Positions 1 through 7,046 of a stretch of 28,736 nucleotides of DNA are shown here, in pieces (positions within the stretch are counted from its first letter, which is position 1; each line of letters opens with the position of its first letter). Source of the stretch: an uncultured Treponema sp. (GTDB lineage Bacteria > Spirochaetota > Spirochaetia > Treponematales > Treponemataceae). The DNA lies in the NCBI GenBank assembly GCA_905372265.1, contig CAJPOL010000012.1, forward strand, positions 1 to 28,736. The letters are read 5' to 3'. The notes under the pieces were generated by a model. The model worked only from the letters and a program-made list of their open reading frames with translations. It was not told the DNA's origin and did no database searches. A program made the position numbers and the translations under genes.

Positions 1-113
1 AGAGCCGCCCAAATTTGCGCAAACGAAAATTTGAGCGACCCTAATGCAACAGATGAAAAAAACAACAGAACAAGCAATAGCGATAAGACAATAAAAACAC
101 TTGCTTTTTTCAT
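1..113 (-). CDS. FecCD-type ABC transporter permease, N-terminus only (partial)
   Basis: The gene runs off the left edge; only the first 37 codons are visible. The ATG is on the minus strand at 113, preceded by an AGGTAGAG-like ribosome binding site and 13 bases after the stop of the binding-protein gene, so the two are in one operon. The visible residues are a short basic start, one long hydrophobic segment (about residues 5-25) and then a GSLKFSFAQIW stretch, which resembles the region after the first helix of FecCD/BtuC permeases. The family moves iron-siderophore, heme or cobalamin across the inner membrane with a matching binding protein and ATPase. The ATPase would be expected further left, outside the window. 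The call rests mainly on operon position plus the hydrophobic N-terminus. Confidence 0.7.
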   Translation of the reverse strand, partial: MKKASVFIVLSLLLVLLFFSSVALGSLKFSFAQIWAA

Positions 114-126
114 CTATGTTCTCTAC

Positions 127-1038
127 CTATTTGCTTCCATAAAAATAGGAACCTAACATTTCGAGTGCTTCCGGTATATAAGGAGAACCGGTGACAAAAA
201 ACACACGGGTATCTAAGCTGTACACTCTCTTATTTTTAACGGCATCAATTTTTTGCCAAAAATCACTTTGAAATTCTTTTTCATACATTTTTGCCGTGGC
301 CTCTGCATCAGTGTGATTGATAAGCAAAATAACATCGGGATTGGCAGCCTTTACCAATTCCAAATTCATTGGCACAGATGGATTTTCAATGGTATTGTCT
401 GTCCATATATTTTCTTCGCCTAAGATTTTTACCAAACTGCCGACAGCAGAATTATCCTTATATATACTCATACTATTAGGAAAACCGGCAATGATCAAAA
501 CTTTAAGCGGCTTTTTATTTTGATTGGCAGCTTTCACTTTTGCAACTACATCTTCAACTCCTTTTACATAGGCTGCCGCCTTTTCCTGCTTATTGTACAC
601 CTCTCCTAAGTATTTCATAGCATTTAAAATATCCGTATAGGTCGTTATATGCAAAAATTCCGCAGGAATGTTTAAAGCCTTTATCTGTTCTTTGTCAGAA
701 GAAATTACAGATGACAAATAGAAGTCGGGATTTACTTCTTTAAGCTTTTCAAGATCAACACGCATCGGATTGCCGATTTCCGTTTTATCCTTATACCGCT
801 CACTGATTTCCCGCTTTGTTGACGGCCGCGCAACAATATCGACATCCAGTATGTCAAGCATCTGTAATATGGCAATCTGTCCTGCCGCAGTCCGCTGCGG
901 CACAGAGGCAGGTACCATGTAGCCGTACATTTCACGGGGCTTTTCCTGCTTCGGCTTGTTGCTATCCTTGCGGCCGCCTGCAAAGAGTAAACCGCTCAAG
1001 CAAAATAAACTAACAATAAAAATGATTTTGCGTTTCAT
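127..1038 (-). CDS. ABC transporter substrate-binding protein, iron/heme/cobalamin type (Fe3+-hydroxamate binding family)
   Basis: A 303-residue exported binding protein. A basic hydrophobic signal sequence ends in LLFAGGRKD with no cysteine, so it looks like a cleaved periplasmic protein rather than a lipoprotein, as for several treponemal exported proteins. The body fits the helical-backbone metal receptor fold (BtuF/FepB/IsdE class). The first lobe includes a DLEKLKEVNPDFYLSS segment (residue about 95-110), the usual 'pdlE.i..l.PDlVi' motif. The second lobe includes NLELVKAANPDVILLINH and ends in a helix after KNKRVYSLD. It begins the operon that continues into a FecCD-like permease. The start is supported by AAGGAGG 7-9 bases upstream. 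The ligand cannot be told from sequence: iron chelate, heme, cobalamin and other metals are all possible. Confidence 0.88.
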   Translation of the reverse strand: MKRKIIFIVSLFCLSGLLFAGGRKDSNKPKQEKPREMYGYMVPASVPQRTAAGQIAILQMLDILDVDIVARPSTKREISERYKDKTEIGNPMRVDLEKLKEVNPDFYLSSVISSDKEQIKALNIPAEFLHITTYTDILNAMKYLGEVYNKQEKAAAYVKGVEDVVAKVKAANQNKKPLKVLIIAGFPNSMSIYKDNSAVGSLVKILGEENIWTDNTIENPSVPMNLELVKAANPDVILLINHTDAEATAKMYEKEFQSDFWQKIDAVKNKRVYSLDTRVFFVTGSPYIPEALEMLGSYFYGSK

Positions 1039-1050
1039 AAAACCTCCTTG

Positions 1051-1075
1051 ATACGGTTAAACCCGTTAACCGTAT
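1051..1075 (-). promoter_or_regulatory. Perfect 10-bp inverted repeat in the leader of the ABC importer operon
   Basis: Arms ATACGGTTAA (1051-1060) and TTAACCGTAT (1066-1075) flank a 5-base spacer. It lies between the predicted transcription start (about 1081) and the Shine-Dalgarno sequence (1041-1049). It could be an operator for a metal-responsive repressor just downstream of +1, or an RNA hairpin next to the ribosome binding site. There is no U-tract, so it is not a standard terminator. Confidence 0.6.
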
Positions 1076-1087
1076 GCTGTAAGCCAA

Positions 1088-1116
1088 AGTTTACTCGATT
1101 TGCTTTTTTTTATCAA
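1088..1116 (-). promoter_or_regulatory. Sigma70-type promoter of the ABC importer operon
   Basis: Read on the minus strand: -35 TTGATA (1116-1111), 17-bp A-rich spacer, -10 TAAACT (1093-1088). The predicted start is near 1081, giving a leader of about 43 bases that contains the inverted repeat at 1051-1075. Confidence 0.6.
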
Positions 1117-1325
1117 GTATCCTTTCGGTTAGATTTTTACGTGAGTAAATACGGGTCAAGACAACCGCTGTTCAATGCTTTCTAAAGAATCCGAGCAGTT
1201 TGTATATTTTTGCCGATTTTTATGCCGAAACTCTTGAGTAAATTGTATATCTGTGGCAAATTATTGTTATTCGTTATGCGCTTATTATGCGCTCCGCTAA
1301 AGCGGATATTTTAGAGGAGATGGTT

Positions 1326-1949
1326 GTGTCAAAAAATAATACGCCGGTAATAAATGAAGAACAAATAACGGCATTTTTAAAAGAAGCGGTACAAACGGTA
1401 AAAACAGAAGAAGATCCCGATGTGCTCAATGCATATCGTAAAATTTTTAGAAAAAACGTACCCCTTACATTGCGCTCGTATATTGCAGCATACCTCATTA
1501 AGGAATTTGAAGCATCATCATTTTCACGCTCACGATCATATGGACGCCGTACAAATGCACGCTATCAAGATCGTTCCCGCAGCTATTTTAATGATCGTCC
1601 CACACCTGCAGAACGTCCCGTGCTTGATCCGGCGGAATCGGCTAGTATCTTTATGAGCATCGGAAGAAGCCGGCGTATTTTTCCGCGTGATATTATTACC
1701 TTACTGATTCAAAACGCCGATATAACCCGCGAGCGGATAGGTGATATACGCATTCTTGAAAACTATTCATTTGTTCAAGTTATGAGCGAAGATGCGGATA
1801 AAATTATTGAAAGATTGAATAATTTTGTATATCGGGGGCGGACATTATCAGTAAGCTATTCCAGAAAGCCGGAAGAAGATGACTTATGTGAAAAACCATC
1901 CTTTACTATACCGGCAGAGGAAGCGGTTGAGAATCCTGCCGATGAATAA
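1326..1949 (+). CDS. DbpA-type RNA-binding domain protein without a helicase core
   Basis: The C-terminal half carries a DbpA/CsdA-like RNA-binding (RRM-fold) domain: FMSIGRSRRIFPRDIITLLIQ, then RIGDIRILENYSFVQVMSEDA and a final RGRTLSVSYS strand. In DEAD-box helicases this module follows the helicase core and binds structured RNA such as 23S rRNA; here no helicase motifs are present. The N-terminal part is helical, followed by a low-complexity Ser/Arg/Tyr-rich linker. An upstream in-frame ATG exists at 1287, but GAGGAG (1314-1319) sits 6 bases before a GTG at 1326, so I take GTG as the start (207 aa). ATG 1320 is too close to the Shine-Dalgarno sequence. The LptC-like gene follows after 3 bases, suggesting co-transcription. 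Function beyond RNA binding is unknown. Confidence 0.82.
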   Translation: MSKNNTPVINEEQITAFLKEAVQTVKTEEDPDVLNAYRKIFRKNVPLTLRSYIAAYLIKEFEASSFSRSRSYGRRTNARYQDRSRSYFNDRPTPAERPVLDPAESASIFMSIGRSRRIFPRDIITLLIQNADITRERIGDIRILENYSFVQVMSEDADKIIERLNNFVYRGRTLSVSYSRKPEEDDLCEKPSFTIPAEEAVENPADE

Positions 1950-1952
1950 CAC

Positions 1953-2510
1953 ATGAAACGGCTGCCTCTGTTTTTTTTTCTGTTGCCGGTTGCCTGTTCA
2001 TTCAATTATAAAGATACGCCTGAGCAAGTTACCGTGCAGCCCGATATGATCTTTTCCGATATTACGCTCAAGCGGTACAATCATGGATTGCCCGATTTGA
2101 CGGTATATGCGCAAAAGCTCGAAATGTATGATGAAGAAAAAATTTGGGCAGGACAGACGGTTTCTTTTATTCAGTATGATGAAAAAACGCAAAAAGAAGC
2201 AATGAAAGGTGAAACCGGCCTTTTGTATATTGATGAAAAAGCCGCAGAGTATTCGCTTGGCGATCATGTATTTTTTCATTTGATTGAAGATGATTTCTCA
2301 GTCCGCAGCGCTGCTCTTATATGGAAGAAGAAAGAGCATATGCTTGCGGCTCCAGCTGATGAAACCGTTACCATCAATCAAAAGGATGAAGTTATAATCG
2401 AAGGAAAAAATTTTGTTGCGCATACTGCCACAAAAGAATTTTCTTTTAATCATGAAAGCACCGGCTCTATTCTTATTACCGAGAAACAAAAGAAGGACGA
2501 TTCTCTTTAA
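1953..2510 (+). CDS. LptC-like lipoprotein (LPS-assembly LptC-related)
   Basis: A 185-residue protein with a short signal peptide ending in a lipobox-like LPVAC (Cys15). The mature part is predicted to be mostly beta: TVQPDMIFSDITLKRY, LTVYAQKLEMYDEEKIWAGQTV, GLLYIDEKAAEYSLGDHVFFH and later IEGKNFVAHTATKEFSF. This pattern of successive short strands with 'a..l.y....' and 'G..l.y......' turns is typical of the LptC/OstA-N beta-jellyroll that carries lipid across the periplasm. It starts 3 bases after the DbpA-like gene. Treponemes of this group are generally held to lack classical LPS, so the cargo may be another envelope glycolipid; that is inference. Family assignment is by overall pattern, not by a diagnostic motif. 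Confidence 0.7.
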   Translation: MKRLPLFFFLLPVACSFNYKDTPEQVTVQPDMIFSDITLKRYNHGLPDLTVYAQKLEMYDEEKIWAGQTVSFIQYDEKTQKEAMKGETGLLYIDEKAAEYSLGDHVFFHLIEDDFSVRSAALIWKKKEHMLAAPADETVTINQKDEVIIEGKNFVAHTATKEFSFNHESTGSILITEKQKKDDSL

Positions 2511-2522
2511 CGATACCGCCGC

Positions 2523-3581
2523 TTATTCATCAATGCGGTAATAAAATTGAACACGGCAGCGCAGCGCTTGTTCTTCGAGTAATTTTAACGCTGCTTTATA
2601 CTGAGGCGGGATTTTAAGAAGCGGACGGAATACGGTATCGGAATCCAGCGCTATAACAACCGTTCCATTATCATAGGAGCAGCTCTGCGGCGGATGTACA
2701 AACGACACCGTACCGTCCGCACCGCTCAGCGCTTTCTGTACCGGCACTGATTTTCGTCCCGTTTTGGGCTGTACCGCTGTGTAGCTAATGAGTACCGGTA
2801 TTTCCGCAAGAAAAGACTGACCTTTGACCGTGTCTGCATAAAAGCGGACGGCAAAAGGAGCGGAGAACGGCATAGTACGCACCGTCTGTACCGGTACCGG
2901 ATCAAGCGGCGCGATTTTTATACGATCAACCATAGTACGTGCTTTTTTCATATTCCGTTCGTAGCGTACGTCGCTATTATCAAGTCCGCTATACGCAGCC
3001 GCCCGAGCCGCTTCAATATACCATAACAACGCTTGATACGGATTACCTGCTTCTGCAAGCATATCGCCCTGAGCTTCCGGCGCTCTGATACTGTCTTCTT
3101 TTTCCTGCAGCAGCGCCGCAAGCCGTTTACACTCCGCTGCAAGCGCCGCTCTATCGTATTGTACGAGTATTGATACGGAAATGCACCGTTCGCCGCCGGT
3201 TCGCGGATGGATAAAAGTTTCAATTATTTTACAATGATCAATATGAACTGCTGCATTTTCACGGATGTCGGTCTGTACTGCAACGGAGACCGCATCGGCG
3301 CTTGTTCTGCCTGCTGTTTCCGTAGTGAGCGTAATCGAAGAGCCGAAATACCGGCCGAGTTGTATAAGCACGTTATCCATTGCAGAACGCTGCGCCCGGG
3401 ACGGATCCCCTGAATCGCAATCGGTTCCGGTAGCCGTAAAATATTCATACGATGAATCGGCTTTCGGCGGTTTTATAACCCATTCAGGAGCAGTCGCCGG
3501 CGTACCGGACGGCTGAACCGTTCTGCAAGAAATAATACAATAAAGCAGGGAAAAGAATATCAATAGTTTTTTTATATACAT
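2523..3581 (-). CDS. LPP20-like lipoprotein
   Basis: A 352-residue lipoprotein. The signal peptide MYIKKLLIFFSLLYCIISC ends in a spirochaetal lipobox with the lipid-carrying Cys at residue 19. Residues about 32-150 match the LPP20 pattern: PEWVIKPPK near the N-terminus, a 'TGTD...SRAQRSAMDNVLIQLGRYFG' helix, and a strand with HIDHCKIIETFIHPRTG followed by SVSILVQYDRAALAAECKRL. The remainder (about 155-352) includes a short helical segment with repeated Ala (LLWYIEAARAAAYSG) and a beta-rich Ig-like part. Role unknown; LPP20 proteins are outer-membrane-associated. It is convergent with the LptC-like gene, with only 12 bases between stops; a weak TACCGC/GCGGTA inverted repeat (2514-2540) overlaps its end. 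Confidence 0.75.
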   Translation of the reverse strand: MYIKKLLIFFSLLYCIISCRTVQPSGTPATAPEWVIKPPKADSSYEYFTATGTDCDSGDPSRAQRSAMDNVLIQLGRYFGSSITLTTETAGRTSADAVSVAVQTDIRENAAVHIDHCKIIETFIHPRTGGERCISVSILVQYDRAALAAECKRLAALLQEKEDSIRAPEAQGDMLAEAGNPYQALLWYIEAARAAAYSGLDNSDVRYERNMKKARTMVDRIKIAPLDPVPVQTVRTMPFSAPFAVRFYADTVKGQSFLAEIPVLISYTAVQPKTGRKSVPVQKALSGADGTVSFVHPPQSCSYDNGTVVIALDSDTVFRPLLKIPPQYKAALKLLEEQALRCRVQFYYRIDE

Positions 3582-3720
3582 CTCATCCGTATCCTTTATC
3601 TACAGCCCGTATACTAAGGATAAAAACAAATAGAAACATGCTGATTTGTATCTCTATGAAGCTGTTGGGAACTATGAAAGAGTATCCGCCACAGACGGCA
3701 AATTTTAAAATGAGAAATAG

Positions 3721-3794
3721 TCGGGCAAGCCGGATTTGAACCGGCGACCCCAAGTCCCCCAGACTTGTACGCTAACCAACTGCGCTATTGCCCG
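3721..3794 (-). tRNA. tRNA-Pro (anticodon GGG)
   Basis: A complete 74-nt cloverleaf on the minus strand. Acceptor CGGGCAA pairs perfectly with TTGCCCG. D-stem GCGC/GCGT is closed by a G-T wobble. Anticodon stem CAAGT/ACTTG has loop CTGGGGG, giving anticodon GGG (proline). T-stem is GCCGG/CCGGC with loop TTCAAAT, and the discriminator base is A. CCA is not encoded (CTA follows), so it must be added enzymatically. Confidence 0.97.
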
Positions 3795-3817
3795 TACTGT
3801 TCATCAGAACAAATATG

Positions 3818-3846
3818 ATAGTATCAATAAACGTTTATTATGTCAA
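3818..3846 (-). promoter_or_regulatory. Promoter of tRNA-Pro
   Basis: Minus-strand -35 TTGACA (3846-3841, perfect consensus), 17-bp spacer, -10 TACTAT (3823-3818). The spacer holds a perfect 14-bp palindrome, AATAAACGTTTATT. The predicted start is about 17 bases before the mature tRNA 5' end. Confidence 0.7.
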
Positions 3847-3937
3847 TAGTTTTTCAATAAAAAAAGACAAATATTCTAACCTCACCGGTAAAAGCCTACA
3901 CAAAGCACGTCCGAAAGTACCCCGCCTACCCTGCTCT

Positions 3938-5464
3938 TTAGGGATTAAAGCGGCCGATTTCTGCTGTGCGCACACGGACCAAGGCTGTATATGAATCCTT
4001 ATACTTTTCAATAAAATCGGAGATTTCGTATTCTTCTCCGCTTTCGTAGACATCCACATGAAAAGCGCCCCACATATCAAAATATGGAAAAAAGGCCGCT
4101 ATTTTATCATAATACCGAAGCGAGCGGTCGCCTGCTTCTTTATTGATACAGCCGAGATAAAAATGTCCGGGTTCGGTAATAGCCAAAGAATATAATAATG
4201 GAATAAGATATGCCGTTTGATACCCTGCGTACCGTTCATAGCCTGAGAAAGCCGGTTGTTTTTTCAGCTTACCGGAAGAGTTCTTTTGCGGGACAGCCGT
4301 AGTCAGCGCAAACGGACAATGTGTAACATCAACGCCCGAAGCGTCGGGATACACGGTACGGCTCAAGTTTAACGTCAGCGCTGCCGCTCCCAGATTCCGT
4401 ATCCAATGTAAGCCGGCGAAAACATCCAGCGTCTTCAGATACGGCTGTGTGAAGTGCGTCTCCGGTACGGCAGTCGGGCGTTTTAACGATTCAATAATAG
4501 TTCCTTGCCCCGCAACAGGCCGTATCATTCCATCGATAATCCATTTTGCAAAGCCGGCCGAATCGACACCGCCGGTAATCTCGGAACGGACTTGATTAAC
4601 AGCAAGAGCGCCGGTTATTTCCTGTTCCGTTTGCGGCCGCTGATCACTGATATGCACCGGTTTCCCATTTTGATCAAAACAGGCATCCGCAAGAGAAACA
4701 AGTTTGTAGCTGCGGCTCCTCACTACATTTGACATCGCCTCAACGGAACTATAAAACGACGGCGGATCAAACAACGTCCATGGAATAATCGCTTCCGTCA
4801 TGCTTTTCAGTTCGGAAAGAGTGAGTCCGTACAGCATTTCAAACGGAAGACCGATCGATATATCTTTCCGTACATAGGCATTAAACAGACAGACATCGGC
4901 AAAGGATTTGCCGGTATGCGCTTTTTCCGATGCGGGCCGGATTCTGATTGAAAGTGCGGGATTTTCACGGGGATATACGGTCATAAGGACGGGATATCCC
5001 GTTTCACTATTCCGATACACAGTCCACATTCCTTGAGGAACAATGGAACGGTTTGAAGCGCCGTAATTACTCAATACCGGAATAATAGAAATTGCATAAG
5101 AATGAGCGGGATCCTCCGCATACCTGCCCGATACGGTAAAAGAATTTCCTTTTGAATCCGTATACGTTGTATCCTCTCGATTTATTACTTGCTCAATCGG
5201 TGCCGAAAGCCAAGCGTCAATAATGTTCCGGCGTATCTCAGCCGAATCGGGAATCTGCTTTAAGGAAAAAAGACGGATCGGCTGCTGTGCATTCCGTGTC
5301 TGCTCTGTAAAGAGAGCTGCCGGTTGTTCCGCTTCACTACGCTGAGAACCATCCGCTATTTCTGCGGAGGCCGTATCACTCGTTTGTGCAAAGCTATCGG
5401 TTATGCACACGAGAAAGCAGCACACAAGGCTAAAAAGGATCAATGAAGAACGGGCTTTTTTCAT
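3938..5464 (-). CDS. Exported protein of unknown function
   Basis: I do not recognise a family. From the ATG at 5464 the protein has a good cleavable signal peptide, with a KKAR n-region, a long hydrophobic core containing CC and a cleavage site near SFA-QTS. A longer reading from 5494 adds ten residues that spoil the n-region. The mature part (about 480 residues) has few hydrophobic segments and no internal membrane helix, so it is probably periplasmic or surface-associated. A central segment (EITGGVDSAGFAKWIIDGM) and a C-terminal segment with many aromatic residues (YFDMWGAFHVDVYESGEEYE) resemble no family known to me. It lies downstream of the archaemetzincin-like lipoprotein gene on the same strand, separated by about 160 bases containing no gene I trust. 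Confidence 0.7.
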   Translation of the reverse strand: MKKARSSLILFSLVCCFLVCITDSFAQTSDTASAEIADGSQRSEAEQPAALFTEQTRNAQQPIRLFSLKQIPDSAEIRRNIIDAWLSAPIEQVINREDTTYTDSKGNSFTVSGRYAEDPAHSYAISIIPVLSNYGASNRSIVPQGMWTVYRNSETGYPVLMTVYPRENPALSIRIRPASEKAHTGKSFADVCLFNAYVRKDISIGLPFEMLYGLTLSELKSMTEAIIPWTLFDPPSFYSSVEAMSNVVRSRSYKLVSLADACFDQNGKPVHISDQRPQTEQEITGALAVNQVRSEITGGVDSAGFAKWIIDGMIRPVAGQGTIIESLKRPTAVPETHFTQPYLKTLDVFAGLHWIRNLGAAALTLNLSRTVYPDASGVDVTHCPFALTTAVPQKNSSGKLKKQPAFSGYERYAGYQTAYLIPLLYSLAITEPGHFYLGCINKEAGDRSLRYYDKIAAFFPYFDMWGAFHVDVYESGEEYEISDFIEKYKDSYTALVRVRTAEIGRFNP

Positions 5465-5624
5465 ACCCTTATGGTATCGGCAGACAAACATCATAGCTTG
5501 AAAGAGTAGTAAGAAACGTAAAAAATATCAAGTCCGGCACCACGGGGCACACACCGCGATGCAGAGCATCGTTTTCTTTCGCCTCCGCTCTATAAGATTT
5601 ACGGTATAGGCGTTGTATTTCTCT

Positions 5625-6851
5625 CTAATCAAATGACTGATATACCTCGTTGGTGTTGCGGATGCATTCAAAGCAAAGATGAGGCTGTTTGGCGTCCTGT
5701 TCCGCAAGCGAATGAGCATACGCCCGTGCACAGCCTGTAATTGAACACCGCGGAATACCGATAAGATGACCGGCGGAAGCAAGCCCTTGCATTACAGCAC
5801 GGTTTATAATAGCGCTGTTTTTTGCTTCGGGTGTGATAAAGCGGTTTAAGCTCATAACGGCTATATGCCGGTCATAGAGGCCGAACAGAAAATTATTATC
5901 ATCCGTACCGGAATAAATATCCTTTGAGGTAACGGCCAACACCCCGATGATATTCGGGTCGGTAAATTTTTGCTTCGCATACTGCCTTACTTGCCGTATA
6001 AGGATATTTGCATCATACTGCGTGCTGTAACTGCGGCTAAAGTCTTCCCAATCTTTCAGGTCATATCCCAATTGGATAAAGACCTGCTGCATAAATAGCA
6101 CTCTATTTTTTTTCTCTTTTAAATCATCTTTTGTCAATCCGATCGCTTGTAAAAAAGGCGCAAGTTTTTCTTCGCTGTGTTCCCGGTATAGCTGCGTAAT
6201 ATATTCGCGTATATATTCATCACGGGTATCTCTTGTATGCTCGGCATCTTCAATAATGCCGATAGGCTCCTTAATTACCGACAGCTTGAAATCCTGCCGT
6301 ATCCGTTCGGCGACCGCATCGGTTGCTAATTCGTGCGCATCGGGAAAGACGAGGAGCCGTATCGATTTTGAATACATCGGTTGAACGGTTGTTGTTTCAA
6401 GCGGAATATTCACGAAGTTTTTCAATAATTCATTACAGCGCCGTATTATTGATGCATTACTGCATGCCCCCAGTATATACTGTATACGCTGAAAAGCCTC
6501 CGTATATTTTTTATTACGAATTTCAAAATAAGCGGCTTTATATTGATAGAGATAGTTTGCTGAATCGAGCTGTAAACCTTTTATAACGGCATTATAGGCT
6601 TTTTCGTACTCTTGCTTTTCGGAATATGTATCGGATAATGAAAAATAGGTATCGGCATATTTTCGGGCCGAAACATTAAACATTCCGTCAAGCTCCGCAG
6701 CCCTCCGTTCCAATGCTTCAAGTTGTTTGTCGGGCTGCCTCTTTTCGTTTGACGGCTCATTTGAGTGTGACAGGGTATTCGATGCACAGGCGCAAAATAA
6801 CACAAGCGTTATTACGCCGATTGCTGCCCGGCGGCTATTCCATGTGCCCAT
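5625..6851 (-). CDS. TPR lipoprotein with a degenerate archaemetzincin (M54-like) domain
   Basis: 408 residues from the ATG at 6851, chosen because GGAGG lies 8 bases upstream and a lipoprotein signal peptide follows at once (hydrophobic core ending FCACAS, lipid Cys at 20 or 22). In-frame ATG 6884 also has AGGAG but would add an acidic extension. Residues about 60-160 contain helix pairs with TPR spacing. Residues about 175-400 resemble archaemetzincins: QYDANILIRQVRQY, IIGVLAVTSKDIYSG, the NFLFGLYDRHIAVMSLNRF segment, and the distal GxPRC-x4-C-x18-CxxC cysteines (C369, C374, C393, C396). The zinc-binding HExxHxxGxxH core is mostly lost: A358, S359, H362 and R368 occupy its four key positions. 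It is therefore likely an inactive peptidase fold used as a binding module in the periplasm. Three hairpins lie upstream. Confidence 0.78.
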   Translation of the reverse strand: MGTWNSRRAAIGVITLVLFCACASNTLSHSNEPSNEKRQPDKQLEALERRAAELDGMFNVSARKYADTYFSLSDTYSEKQEYEKAYNAVIKGLQLDSANYLYQYKAAYFEIRNKKYTEAFQRIQYILGACSNASIIRRCNELLKNFVNIPLETTTVQPMYSKSIRLLVFPDAHELATDAVAERIRQDFKLSVIKEPIGIIEDAEHTRDTRDEYIREYITQLYREHSEEKLAPFLQAIGLTKDDLKEKKNRVLFMQQVFIQLGYDLKDWEDFSRSYSTQYDANILIRQVRQYAKQKFTDPNIIGVLAVTSKDIYSGTDDNNFLFGLYDRHIAVMSLNRFITPEAKNSAIINRAVMQGLASAGHLIGIPRCSITGCARAYAHSLAEQDAKQPHLCFECIRNTNEVYQSFD

Positions 6852-6924
6852 TTTCTGCGCCTCCGCTACGATTTCCGAATCCATACCGGACTCCTGCAAA
6901 GCCGAAATCCGGTGTTTAAGATTA

Positions 6925-6957
6925 GACCTGTTCGATAACGGAGTTGTCGAACAGGTC
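6925..6957. repeat. Hairpin 1 of a three-hairpin cluster
   Basis: Perfect 11-bp arms GACCTGTTCGA (6925-6935) and TCGAACAGGTC (6947-6957). The stem can extend inward through one T-G wobble and AAC/GTT to a 3-base loop, about 15 bp in all. No U-tract follows on either strand. Confidence 0.8.
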
Positions 6958-6962
6958 GACGA

Positions 6963-6995
6963 GTTCTAAATCGCGCAAATAGCACGATTTAGAAC
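6963..6995. repeat. Hairpin 2 of a three-hairpin cluster
   Basis: Perfect 11-bp arms GTTCTAAATCG (6963-6973) and CGATTTAGAAC (6985-6995) around an 11-base loop. It starts 5 bases after hairpin 1. Confidence 0.8.
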
Positions 6996-7010
6996 ATCGC
7001 ATTTTAAGGT

Positions 7011-7045
7011 AGCCTGTTCTGAAACTGAAGTTTCCGAACAGGGCT
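7011..7045. repeat. Hairpin 3, just past the permease stop codon
   Basis: Left arm AGCCTGTTCTGAAACT and right arm AGTTTCCGAACAGGGCT, with a 2-base loop, one T/C mismatch and one bulged G. It shares CCTGTTC/GAACAGG with hairpin 1. It ends 2 bases from the permease stop and may act as its terminator or mRNA 3' stabiliser. Confidence 0.7.
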
Positions 7046-7046
7046 A

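Noticed and set aside
5528..5571. 13-codon Cys-rich peptide with an upstream GGAGG and a CGATGC hairpin, before the exported-protein gene
   Set aside because: Ribosome-site spacing is about 12 bases, and the hairpin's T-run faces away from the genes; a leader peptide is possible but chance is more likely.
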